A stretch of DNA of 64,000 nt from Oceanibium sediminis (GTDB taxonomy: Bacteria; Pseudomonadota; Alphaproteobacteria; Rhodobacterales; Rhodobacteraceae). Shown here piece by piece: positions 34,239 to 42,147 of this stretch. Positions within the stretch are counted from its first letter, which is position 1; each line of letters begins with the position of its first letter. A program made the position numbers and the translations under genes. The notes under the pieces are model-generated. The model was not told where the DNA came from. It worked only from the letters and a program-made list of their open reading frames with translations, and did not search any database. The stretch spans positions 186,001 to 250,000 of the forward strand of contig NZ_QGNX01000006.1 in NCBI RefSeq assembly GCF_003265325.1, in the 5' to 3' direction.

Positions 34239-35279
34239 TCAGCCCCCAAGGGCCCCGCCGTCCCCGTCCGGCGGCGGGGCGAGCGAGCCGCGCAGGCAAA
34301 GCCGCGTCTGAAGCTCGATACTGGCGTCGGCGGCGCCCCCGTCCAGCTGGGCCACCAGCACCCGGGCGGCGCGCCGCCCCATTTCGCGGTGCGGCACATG
34401 CACGGTGGTCAGTTGCGGCTCGACCAGGGTGGCCAGTTCCAGGTCGTCGAATCCCGTGATCGAGATATCGCCCGGCACCCGCAGCCCCATTTGCGTGGCC
34501 TGCCGCAGCGCGCCGGCGGCCAGAACGTCGTTGCCGCACATCACCACGGTCGGGCGCGGCTCTCGGGTCATCAGGGTGGCGAAGGCCTCCGCCCCGGTTT
34601 CGATGCCGTAGGGGGCCTCGACGATATCCAGCGTGGCGGGGTCGAGGCCCGCCTCCTCCATCGCGTCGCAGATGCCGACGATCCGGTTGCGCGCCCTGTC
34701 GTTCGCCGCCCTCGGGGCCGAGATGGCGGCGATCCGGCGGTGGCCCATGGCGATGACCTCGCGCGCGAGGCCCGTCATCGCGGACTGGTTGTCAAAGCCG
34801 ATCGACATCTGCGGCTGGTCCGGATCGTAGACCCAGGCCACCAGCGCCGGGATGCCCTGACGCTCAAGGAAGCGGTAGTTCACCGGGTCACGGTGGTGCC
34901 CGATCAGCAGCAACGCCTCTGCCCCGCGGGACACGAGGTGGCGGATCTGGCCTTCCTCCACATCCTCGCGGTAGGACGAGCTGGCGATCAGCAGCGTGAA
35001 GCCGTGATCCGCCAGTTCCTCCTGGAAGGCCTGGATGCCGCGGGCGAAGATCGCGTTCTCCATCGTGGGAATGATCGCGCCGATGGTGTGCGAGCGCCCC
35101 GAAACCAGCGCGCGCGCCCGGAAATTCGGCGAGTAACCAAGATCCGTGACCGCCGCCATAACCTTGCGCCGCGTCTCCTCGCCCACCAGGGCGGGCGTGT
35201 TCAGGCAACGCGACACCGTCGCCGTGGAAACATTCGCAACACGGGCAACGTCCTGAAGCGTCGGGGCTGTCTGCACCAT
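34239..35279 (-). CDS. LacI family regulator of the DHPS/TRAP operon
   Basis: A 346-residue LacI/GalR repressor. Helix-turn-helix TLQDVARVANVSTATVSRCL is followed by the hinge and a type I periplasmic-binding-like core (GAIIPTMENAIFARGIQ; CGNDVLAAGALRQA; ITGFDDLELATLVEPQLTTV). Start MVQTAP. It is divergent from the TRAP operon, and two LacI-type operators lie in the gap, so it most likely represses that operon and relieves repression with the transported compound or an intermediate. Confidence 0.93.
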   Translation of the reverse strand: MVQTAPTLQDVARVANVSTATVSRCLNTPALVGEETRRKVMAAVTDLGYSPNFRARALVSGRSHTIGAIIPTMENAIFARGIQAFQEELADHGFTLLIASSSYREDVEEGQIRHLVSRGAEALLLIGHHRDPVNYRFLERQGIPALVAWVYDPDQPQMSIGFDNQSAMTGLAREVIAMGHRRIAAISAPRAANDRARNRIVGICDAMEEAGLDPATLDIVEAPYGIETGAEAFATLMTREPRPTVVMCGNDVLAAGALRQATQMGLRVPGDISITGFDDLELATLVEPQLTTVHVPHREMGRRAARVLVAQLDGGAADASIELQTRLCLRGSLAPPPDGDGGALGG

Positions 35280-35389
35280 GAGATGTTCCGTTCCTTCAGA
35301 AATTCCGCATCCGACCGACATCCACACTGGCCGGGTCAAGTCAACGATATCTCGCGGCCGGTCGCGCGGATTTTTCGCGCTCGGCTTAA

Positions 35390-35403
35390 TGTAAGCGCTT
35401 GCA
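35390..35403. promoter_or_regulatory. LacI-type operator, copy 1
   Basis: TGTAAGCGCTTGCA, centred on AGCGCT with near-perfect dyad symmetry, the form typical of LacI/GalR operators. It lies 71 bases before the first gene of the TRAP operon. Confidence 0.8.
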
Positions 35404-35411
35404 TTGAGGAC

Positions 35412-35425
35412 TGCAAGCGCTTACA
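35412..35425. promoter_or_regulatory. LacI-type operator, copy 2
   Basis: TGCAAGCGCTTACA, the exact reverse complement of copy 1, with centres 22 bases apart (two helical turns). Two repressor dimers could therefore bind side by side on one DNA face. Confidence 0.8.
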
Positions 35426-35473
35426 CTGCAAGAATACCGCCCGTCCGAGGCGGATAAAGGGGGAGAAGCTATC

Positions 35474-35659
35474 ATGAATATGGCAATATCCGTGGCCCTG
35501 TTCTGCGTGTTCGTCGCGAACGTCTCCATGGGGGCATTCGGCGGCGGATCGTTTCTCGGCGATGTGCCGGAAATGCTTCTGATGGCCACCTCGGCCTTGT
35601 TCTTCGTCGCCGGAATCCTGGTGCGGGAAGCCAAGGCAAAAAACAACAATAACGACTGA
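35474..35659 (+). CDS. 61-residue membrane protein heading the TRAP operon
   Basis: A small protein with two hydrophobic segments (MAISVALFCVFVANVSMG and MLLMATSALFFVAGILV) and a charged Lys/Asn-rich tail ending NNNND. AAGGGGGAGAAGCTATC precedes the ATG. It lies between the two operators and the TRAP binding-protein gene, 21 bases before it, so it should be co-transcribed and repressed with the operon. I do not recognise the family. It could be an accessory of the transporter. Confidence 0.75.
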   Translation: MNMAISVALFCVFVANVSMGAFGGGSFLGDVPEMLLMATSALFFVAGILVREAKAKNNNND

Positions 35660-35680
35660 TCCACACCTGGGAGGAACACT

Positions 35681-36820
35681 TTGACAAACGAACTCAAATC
35701 CTTAGCACGCCGGAATTTCCTGAAGCTGACCAGCACCGGGGCCTTCACCACGGCCATGGTCGCGGGCGCCGCCGGGACGCTCTGGTCGACCGAGGCCGTC
35801 GCGCAGACCGCCAAGGAAGAGCAGGACCGCCAGGCCGCGGCCGAGCACACGATGACCATCGCCACCGCCTATGTCCTGGGCGCGACGCGCAGTTATCCGA
35901 TCATGCAGCTGGACCTGAAGGAAAACATCCAGAACGCCACCAACGGCAAGGTCTACGTGAAACTTGCGCCCGGCGGTCAGCTTGGCGCCGGCGGCGCGCT
36001 GGTCCAGAAGGTCCAGAGCGGCACGATCCAGGTTGCACAGCACTCGCTGTCCAACTTCGCGGCCTTCGCGCCCGCGGCGGACCTGATCAACATGCCGTAT
36101 TTCTGCGGCTCGAACCAGCGCTTCACCAACCTGGTCCACTCCGACGCCTGGAAGGCCGAGGTCGAGACGAAGGTCGAAGAAAAGGGCTTCAAGCCGCTGT
36201 TCTACGTCGTGATCGACCCGCGCGTCGTCGCGGTCCGCAAGGGCGGCGCTGGCGCGGTGATCACGCCCGGCGACCTGGCCGGTGTGAAGTTCCGGGTTCC
36301 CGGCTCGCAGATGCTTCAGCAATACTACCGGATGGTCGGCGCGAACCCGACGCCGGTGGCCTGGGGCGAAACCCCCTCCGCGATCAAGCAGGGCGTCGCC
36401 GACGCGCTTGACCCGTCCGTGGGCGCGCTGTTCGTCTTCGGCTTCAAGGACATCCTGAGCCATGTGACCTTCACCCAGGCGGTGCCGGACAGCCAGGTGT
36501 ACTCGTGCAACCTGGAATGGTTCGAATCCATGCCTGCCGACGTGCAGGACGGGATCATGGTCGCCTCGGAAATCACCGGGCACCAGAACCTCGCCAAGGT
36601 GCCCTCGGCGCGGAACTACGCCATGGCCGAGCTGCGCAAGTCCGGCGTCGAATTCCACACCCTCAGCGACGATCAGCTGGCCGAGTGGAAAGAGGCGGGC
36701 GGCTACCAGCGCAGCGAGTGGGACAGCTTCAAGACAGAGCTGGCCGGGTCCATGGACGTCTTCGCCAAGCTCGAGGAAGCGGCGGGCACGATGGGCAAGT
36801 ACTACGTCCACGACGCATGA
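35681..36820 (+). CDS. TRAP transporter substrate-binding protein (DHPS cluster)
   Basis: A 379-residue DctP-family periplasmic protein. The N-terminus LARRNFLKLTSTGAFTTA is a twin-arginine-like signal with cleavage expected after VAQ. The mature part has YPIMQLDLKENI, GQLGAGGALVQKV and the DctP region FRVPGSQMLQQYYRMVGA. A TTG start is used, with GGGAGGAACAC just upstream. With the dehydrogenases downstream, the ligand is inferred to be 2,3-dihydroxypropane-1-sulfonate. A terminator-like hairpin follows before the small permease. Confidence 0.92.
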   Translation: MTNELKSLARRNFLKLTSTGAFTTAMVAGAAGTLWSTEAVAQTAKEEQDRQAAAEHTMTIATAYVLGATRSYPIMQLDLKENIQNATNGKVYVKLAPGGQLGAGGALVQKVQSGTIQVAQHSLSNFAAFAPAADLINMPYFCGSNQRFTNLVHSDAWKAEVETKVEEKGFKPLFYVVIDPRVVAVRKGGAGAVITPGDLAGVKFRVPGSQMLQQYYRMVGANPTPVAWGETPSAIKQGVADALDPSVGALFVFGFKDILSHVTFTQAVPDSQVYSCNLEWFESMPADVQDGIMVASEITGHQNLAKVPSARNYAMAELRKSGVEFHTLSDDQLAEWKEAGGYQRSEWDSFKTELAGSMDVFAKLEEAAGTMGKYYVHDA

Positions 36821-36828
36821 TCTCACCA

Positions 36829-36860
36829 GGCTGCCGACGGAAACGCCGGCAGCCTTTTTT
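36829..36860 (+). terminator. Intra-operon terminator/attenuator after the TRAP binding protein
   Basis: GGCTGCCG (36829-36836) pairs with CGGCAGCC (36847-36854) and is followed by six T. Placed between the binding-protein and permease genes, it would keep binding-protein mRNA in excess while some transcripts read through. Confidence 0.85.
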
Positions 36861-36936
36861 CAACGCCTGTGATCCCTCTCTCGTCTGATGCCCTTGCGGC
36901 GTCAGCGGACGGATCCGTTGTGAAAGGGGGCACCCG

Positions 36937-37452
36937 ATGGATCGGTTTCTTTCAGCTCTCAACAGGAACGCGGAACGCTGGGCGCTTCTGTTCTTCTACG
37001 TGCTGCTGGTCGGCACGATGTTTGTCGAAGTCGTCCGGCGCGAGGTTTTCGCCTATTCGTCGATCTGGGGCGAAGAGATCGTGCGCTACTCTTTCATCTA
37101 CCTCGCCTGGATCGGCGCCGCCTCGGCGGTGCGCGAGCGGGCGCATATCCGCATCGACGTGTTGATGCACTACCTGTCCACGCGCGCCAAGGCCCTGCTG
37201 TATATCCTGGGGGACCTGGTGATGCTGGCGGTCGCGGTAATCGCGGTCTACTGGTCGTTTGAAACCGTCATGGTGTCCTGGGAATTCGGCTCTGTCAGCC
37301 ACGGGCTTCGCGTGTCGATGGTCTGGTTCCTGCTGGCCGTGCCGGTCGGCTTTTCGCTCATGATTTTTCGTCTCATCCAGTCGCTTCTGCGGGACTTCAA
37401 GGACTTCGCGTCCGGTCGCCCCGTGTACGAAGGCGACAAGCTGTTTGACTGA
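36937..37452 (+). CDS. TRAP transporter small permease (DctQ)
   Basis: A 171-residue four-helix membrane protein with DctQ hallmarks: WGEEIVRYSFIYLAWIGAAS and RERAHIRIDVL. Ribosome site GAAAGGGGG. It precedes the large permease by eight bases. Works with the binding protein and DctM for sodium-driven uptake. Confidence 0.92.
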   Translation: MDRFLSALNRNAERWALLFFYVLLVGTMFVEVVRREVFAYSSIWGEEIVRYSFIYLAWIGAASAVRERAHIRIDVLMHYLSTRAKALLYILGDLVMLAVAVIAVYWSFETVMVSWEFGSVSHGLRVSMVWFLLAVPVGFSLMIFRLIQSLLRDFKDFASGRPVYEGDKLFD

Positions 37453-37460
37453 GGTTCGCC

Positions 37461-38792
37461 ATGCTCTTTCCAAGTCTTGAAGAACAAACCGTCATACTGG
37501 GATGGGACTTCTACATCCCCGTCCTGATCTTCATCCTGTTCTGCGCGCTGGCGATCCCGATCTGGGCCGCCATCGGCTCGGCCGCGATTGCCATGCTGCT
37601 GCTGTCGGGCGCGCTGCCGCTGTCGCTGGTGGGCGAGTCGCTGTTCGACGGCATCGATGCCTTCGCGCTGACCGCCGTGCCGCTGTTCATCCTGACCGGC
37701 GACGTGCTGGTGCGCACCGGGCTCAGTCGAAAGTTCCTGAACGTGGCCGAGGCGCTGACCTGCTGGACCAAGGGCGGCTTCGGCTCAGCCACGGTGCTGG
37801 TCTGTGGCATGTTCTCGGCCATCTCGGGCTCGGACGCGGCGGGGGCCGCGGCGGTGGGGCGGATGACCATCGACCGGCTGGTCGAGTCGGGCTACCCGCG
37901 CCCCTATGCCTGTGCGCTGGTCGCCTCGGGGGCCTGTACCGGCGTGCTGATCCCGCCCTCCATCGCCTATATCATCATCGGGCTCGTGCTCGGGATTTCC
38001 GCCTCGACGCTGTTCATCGCGGCGCTGATCCCGGGGATCGCGATCCTGGTGTCAATCCTTGTCACCAACCTGATCGTCAACCGCATCTACGCCTACGAGG
38101 GCGGCGAGGCGATGAGCATGGGCGAGTGGGCCTCCAACCTGGGGCGCACCGTCGCCGACGGCTGGTACGCGTTCCTCGTGCCGGGGATCATCTTCTACGG
38201 CATCTTCTCGGGCAGGCTGACCCCGACGGAGGCGGGCGCGACCGCCGTGATCGTCACGATCATACTGGGCTTCATCCTGCGCACGCTGAAGTTTTCCGAC
38301 TTCCCCGCGATGCTGATCAGCTCTGCCAAGGTGAACGGGGTCATCCTGCCGATCATCGCCTTTTCCCTGCCGCTAGCGCAGGCGCTGGCGATCCTGGGCG
38401 TACCGCAGGGCTTCGTCGCCTCGGTCTCGGCGCTGACGGAGAATCCCTACATCCTGACGCTGCTGATGGTCGGCATCCTGATCGCGGCGGGCTGCGTGAT
38501 GGAAACGACACCCAACATCGTGATCCTGGCGCCGATCCTGAAGCCGCTGGCCGACAGCATCGGAATGCATGAGATTCAGTTCTGCATCATGATGATCACG
38601 GCCCTTGGCGTGGGCTTCATCACGCCGCCGCTGGGACTGAACCTGTTCGTGGTGTCCGGCATCACGGGCGAGTCGGTCCTGCGGATCGCCTCTCGGGTGG
38701 GGCCGTTCGTCTTCTTCATGCTCGTGGTGACCCTGATGATCGCCTACATCCCGGCGATCTCGCTCACGATGCTTCCTGAAAACCTAAGGTAA
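37461..38792 (+). CDS. TRAP transporter large permease (DctM)
   Basis: A 443-residue multi-helix DctM family protein. It has ALTAVPLFILTGDVLVRTGL, the GSATVLVCGMFSAISGSDAAG motif, ACTGVLIPPSIAYIIIG, and a C-terminal repeat with FITPPLGLNLFVVSGI. It forms the transport channel of the predicted DHPS transporter and is followed nine bases later by the HpsN-like gene, so the operon continues. Confidence 0.94.
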   Translation: MLFPSLEEQTVILGWDFYIPVLIFILFCALAIPIWAAIGSAAIAMLLLSGALPLSLVGESLFDGIDAFALTAVPLFILTGDVLVRTGLSRKFLNVAEALTCWTKGGFGSATVLVCGMFSAISGSDAAGAAAVGRMTIDRLVESGYPRPYACALVASGACTGVLIPPSIAYIIIGLVLGISASTLFIAALIPGIAILVSILVTNLIVNRIYAYEGGEAMSMGEWASNLGRTVADGWYAFLVPGIIFYGIFSGRLTPTEAGATAVIVTIILGFILRTLKFSDFPAMLISSAKVNGVILPIIAFSLPLAQALAILGVPQGFVASVSALTENPYILTLLMVGILIAAGCVMETTPNIVILAPILKPLADSIGMHEIQFCIMMITALGVGFITPPLGLNLFVVSGITGESVLRIASRVGPFVFFMLVVTLMIAYIPAISLTMLPENLR

Positions 38793-38801
38793 GGTACTGA
38801 C

Positions 38802-40109
38802 ATGAAACGAGAGTATCTCAAGAAAGCGACGCTGACCTCGCAATCGGGCGCAAGCGACGTGCATGACACCGTGCAAACAATCCTCGACACGATTGAGGCC
38901 GGCGGAGACGCCGCCGCGATGGAGTACGCGGCAAAGTTCGACAAGTACGACGGCCCCGTCCTGCTGAGCGCCGAGGATATCGCCGCCGCCTCGGCCAAGG
39001 TGCCCCAGAAGCTGAAGGACGACATCGCCTTCGCCCATGACAACGTGCGCCGCTTTGCCGAAGCGCAGAAGGAAACCATGCACGATGTCGAGCTGGAGAT
39101 CGTGCCCGGCCTGGTCGCCGGGCAGAAGGCGATCCCCTGCCAGGCGGCGGGCTGCTACATCCCCGGCGGGCGCTACAGCCATATCGCCAGCGCGATCATG
39201 ACCGTGACGACCGCCTCCGTGGCGGGCTGCAAGCACATCGTGGCCTGCTCGCCGCCCCGCCCGGGCGAGGGGATCGCGCCGGCGATCATCCACACCGCGA
39301 ACCTGTGCGGCGCGACGCAGATCCTGTCCATGGGCGGCGTTCAGGGCGTGGCCGCGATGACCTTCGGGCTGTTCGGCCTGCCGAAGGCCGACATCCTTGT
39401 CGGCCCCGGCAACCAGTTCGTGGCCGAAGCCAAGCGCATCCTGTTCGGGCGCGTGGGCATCGACATGATCGCGGGCCCGACCGACAGCCTGATCCTGGCG
39501 GATGAGACCGCCGATCCCTTCATTGTCGCCACTGACCTGGTCGGCCAGGCAGAGCATGGCTACAACTCGCCCGTCTGGCTGGTCACCGACAACCGCCCGC
39601 TGGCCGAAAAGGTGATGGAACTGGTCCCCGGCCTGATCGCGGACCTGCCCGAGCTGAACCGCAAGAACGCCGAGGCCGCCTGGCGCGACTATGCCGAGGT
39701 GATCGTCTGCGCCAACCGCGAGGATATGGCAGCGACCTCGGACGAATATGCTCCCGAGCATCTGACCGTACAGGCGAAAGACCTGGATTGGTGGCTGAAC
39801 CGCCTGCAATGCTACGGCTCGCTCTTCCTGGGCGAGGAAACCACCGTTGCCTTCGGCGACAAGGCGTCCGGCACCAACCACGTGCTGCCCACCTCGCAAT
39901 CCGCGAAATACACCGGCGGGCTTTCGGTGCACAAATACATGAAGATCGTCACCTGGCAGCGCGCCACGCGCGACGGGGCGAAGCCGGTCGCGGAAGCCAC
40001 CGCGCGGATTTCCCGCCTCGAGGGAATGGAGGGGCACGCCCGCACCGCGGATGCGCGCCTGCACAAGTACTTCCCCGACGAAACCTTCGACCTGTCGGGA
40101 GTCGAGTAA
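38802..40109 (+). CDS. hpsN: Sulfopropanediol 3-dehydrogenase (HpsN), histidinol dehydrogenase family
   Basis: A 435-residue member of the HisD superfamily. Metal ligands are visible in VGQAEHGY and the catalytic Glu-His in YAPEHLTV. AGCYIPGGRYSHIASAIM differs from biosynthetic HisD, as expected for HpsN, which oxidises (R)-2,3-dihydroxypropane-1-sulfonate twice with NAD to (R)-sulfolactate. Context (TRAP operon, SDR partner, no his genes) supports HpsN. No sulfolactate dehydrogenase or desulfonating lyase is in the window, so the later steps must be elsewhere. Confidence 0.85.
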   Translation: MKREYLKKATLTSQSGASDVHDTVQTILDTIEAGGDAAAMEYAAKFDKYDGPVLLSAEDIAAASAKVPQKLKDDIAFAHDNVRRFAEAQKETMHDVELEIVPGLVAGQKAIPCQAAGCYIPGGRYSHIASAIMTVTTASVAGCKHIVACSPPRPGEGIAPAIIHTANLCGATQILSMGGVQGVAAMTFGLFGLPKADILVGPGNQFVAEAKRILFGRVGIDMIAGPTDSLILADETADPFIVATDLVGQAEHGYNSPVWLVTDNRPLAEKVMELVPGLIADLPELNRKNAEAAWRDYAEVIVCANREDMAATSDEYAPEHLTVQAKDLDWWLNRLQCYGSLFLGEETTVAFGDKASGTNHVLPTSQSAKYTGGLSVHKYMKIVTWQRATRDGAKPVAEATARISRLEGMEGHARTADARLHKYFPDETFDLSGVE

Positions 40110-40113
40110 GACT

Positions 40114-40866
40114 ATGGGCGATCTGTTCGACGTTTCCGGGCGGATCGCCTGTGTGACCGGCGCCAGCAGCGGGCTGGGGCAGGCAGCCGCCACCCTTCTG
40201 GCGGCCAACGGGGCGAAGGTCGTCGGCATCGCCCGCCGCGCGGACCGCCTGTCGGAATGGCAGGCGGAAGCGGGCGGGCAGACCGCCACAGTGGTCGCCG
40301 ACCTTGGCGACCGCGCAGCGCTGGCGCAGATCGCGCGGGACGCGGCGGACCCCTTCGGGCCGCCCGATATCCTGATCAATGCGGCGGGTCTGAACACCCG
40401 CCAGCACGCCGATGCCGTCACCCCCGATGATTGGGACCGCACGATGGACCTGAACCTGTCCGCGCCCTTCTTCCTCGCGCAGGCGCTGGTGCCGGGCATG
40501 CGGGCCAAGGGCTGGGGGCGGATCGTCAACTTCGCCTCTCTCCAGTCCCGCCGCGCCTTTGCGAACGGCATCAGCTACGGCGCGTCCAAGGGCGGCGTCG
40601 AGCAATTGACCCGCGCCATGGCCGAGGCGTGGTCGGCGCACGGCATCACCGCCAACGCCGTCGCGCCGGGCTTCTTCCGCACCGAGCTGACCGGACCCGT
40701 CTTTGCGAACCCCGAACTTGCAAAGCGCAACGCCGATCAGACCTGCATCGGGCGCAACGGCGAGCCGAGCGACATGAACGGCCCGCTGATGTTTTTCTGC
40801 AGCCCCGCCTCGGACTATGTCACAGGCCAGGTGCTTTTCGTCGACGGGGGGTTCACCGCGAAGTGA
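40114..40866 (+). CDS. SDR oxidoreductase, HpsO-like DHPS dehydrogenase
   Basis: A 250-residue classical SDR with TGASSGLG, NAAG, catalytic Ser in NFASLQS, YGASKGG (YxxxK) and FVDGG. It starts four bases after hpsN. In Cupriavidus and roseobacters HpsO/HpsP dehydrogenases interconvert DHPS enantiomers through a 2-oxo intermediate so that HpsN can use both. This gene fills that place by position and family. A second such dehydrogenase (HpsP) is not seen here. Confidence 0.83.
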   Translation: MGDLFDVSGRIACVTGASSGLGQAAATLLAANGAKVVGIARRADRLSEWQAEAGGQTATVVADLGDRAALAQIARDAADPFGPPDILINAAGLNTRQHADAVTPDDWDRTMDLNLSAPFFLAQALVPGMRAKGWGRIVNFASLQSRRAFANGISYGASKGGVEQLTRAMAEAWSAHGITANAVAPGFFRTELTGPVFANPELAKRNADQTCIGRNGEPSDMNGPLMFFCSPASDYVTGQVLFVDGGFTAK

Positions 40867-40870
40867 CGCT

Positions 40871-40890
40871 TGCCGGGGACGCCCCCGGCA
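40871..40890 (+). other. Stem-loop between the SDR and the universal stress protein gene
   Basis: TGCCGGGG (40871-40878) and CCCCGGCA (40883-40890) form a perfect 8-bp stem with a 4-base loop. Without a T-run it may stabilise upstream mRNA or attenuate, rather than terminate. Confidence 0.5.
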
Positions 40891-40920
40891 GCCCCATTCT
40901 TTCCAGCCCAAGGAGCTGCC

Positions 40921-41325
40921 ATGTACAGGAAAATCATCGTTTCGCTCTCGCTCGAACATGGGATTGGCGAAAAGGCCATCGAGGTCGCGCGCAGGTTGGT
41001 GACCAAGGATGGCACCATCATCGGCGTTCATGTCTATGAACCGATGCCGGGATCTGCCAGCGCCTATGTCTCAAAAGAGGCGGTGGCGAGGGCCTACAAC
41101 AGCATGAAACAGGCGCTCGAAGATCGCGTCGCGCCCTGGCCGGACGTCGAAGGCGTCATGCTGAAAGGCCATTCGGGCCGCGCAATCGTGGATTACGCGG
41201 AAGAAGTCGGGGCCGATTGCATCATCGTCGGCTCGCACAAGCCGGGGATGCGGGACATCTTCCTCGGCTCGACGGCGGCGCGGATCGTGCGCCACGCCCA
41301 GTGCTCGGTGCATGTGCTGCGTTGA
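40921..41325 (+). CDS. Universal stress protein UspA family
   Basis: A 134-residue USP with the ATP-binding pattern GSHKPGMRDIFLGSTAARIV (G-2x-G-9x-G-S/T). AAGGAGCTGCC precedes the ATG. USP genes often accompany TRAP operons, where a TRAP-associated USP (TeaD) is known to adjust transport in Halomonas. That role is plausible here but inferred. Last gene of the DHPS-type unit. Confidence 0.9.
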   Translation: MYRKIIVSLSLEHGIGEKAIEVARRLVTKDGTIIGVHVYEPMPGSASAYVSKEAVARAYNSMKQALEDRVAPWPDVEGVMLKGHSGRAIVDYAEEVGADCIIVGSHKPGMRDIFLGSTAARIVRHAQCSVHVLR

Positions 41326-41404
41326 ACGCCCGGCCCGATCACGGCTTTGATCCCGCGCGGAGGATCGGCTAGACAGGCGGCAAAGAAAGACCTGACCGCC
41401 CACT

Positions 41405-42022
41405 ATGACGCCGATCCTCTATTCCTTCCGCCGCTGCCCCTATGCCATCCGCGCGCGGCTGGCGCTGTCCGTCTCGCGCCAGGCGGTCGAGCTGCGCGAG
41501 GTGGTGCTGCGCGACAAGCCGCAGGCGTTCCTCGACACCTCGCCCAGCGCGACCGTCCCCTGCCTGAGGACCGGCGAGGGGGTGATCGACGAAAGCCTCG
41601 ACATCATGCTCTGGGCGCTTGGGCGCAATGACCCCGAGCAGTGGCTTGCGATGCCCGCCGAGGGGCACGACTGGATCGCGCGCGCCGACGGGCCGTTCAA
41701 AAGCGCGCTGGACAGGACGAAATACGCCAGCCGTTACCCGGACGCGGACCCCGATGCCGCCCGGGCCGAGGCCGCCGCCTTCCTGTCCGACCTTGACCGG
41801 CAGATCGAGGGGTGGATCTTCCCCCGCCCCACGCTGGCGGATTTCGCGATCCTGCCCTTCGTGCGCCAGTTCGCCTTCATAGACAAGGACTGGTTCGACG
41901 TCCAGCCCTGGCCCAACGTGCAGGCCTGGCTCGAGGCGTTCCTCGAATCGGCGCGCTTTCTCAGCGTGATGACGAAATACCCGGCATGGGTGGAGGGCGA
42001 CGCCCCCTGCCCCTTTCCCTGA
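41405..42022 (+). CDS. Glutathione S-transferase family protein
   Basis: A 205-residue GST-like protein starting MTPILYSFRRCPYAIRARLAL. The RRCPYAIRAR active-site Cys-Pro resembles omega/beta or glutaredoxin-2-like GSTs. SATVPCL (cis-Pro) and ESLDIMLW (Ser binding glutathione) follow. Helical C-terminal domain with TLADFAILPFVRQFA. Single gene between the USP and the BMP transporter. Specific substrate unknown. Confidence 0.87.
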   Translation: MTPILYSFRRCPYAIRARLALSVSRQAVELREVVLRDKPQAFLDTSPSATVPCLRTGEGVIDESLDIMLWALGRNDPEQWLAMPAEGHDWIARADGPFKSALDRTKYASRYPDADPDAARAEAAAFLSDLDRQIEGWIFPRPTLADFAILPFVRQFAFIDKDWFDVQPWPNVQAWLEAFLESARFLSVMTKYPAWVEGDAPCPFP

Positions 42023-42147
42023 CAAGGGCCCCTTTGCACAGGAAACGATCATATCGGCGGTGCAACACGGGTGCCGGGCATTCATTTCTTGACCAACTGA
42101 TCAAATCCAATGCACCTTCATCGGGAACCACGCAGGGGGACACCGAC

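Noticed and set aside
38802-40109. Biosynthetic histidinol dehydrogenase (hisD)
   Set aside because: No his genes nearby; position between TRAP permease and SDR and the CYIPGGRYSH sequence favour HpsN.
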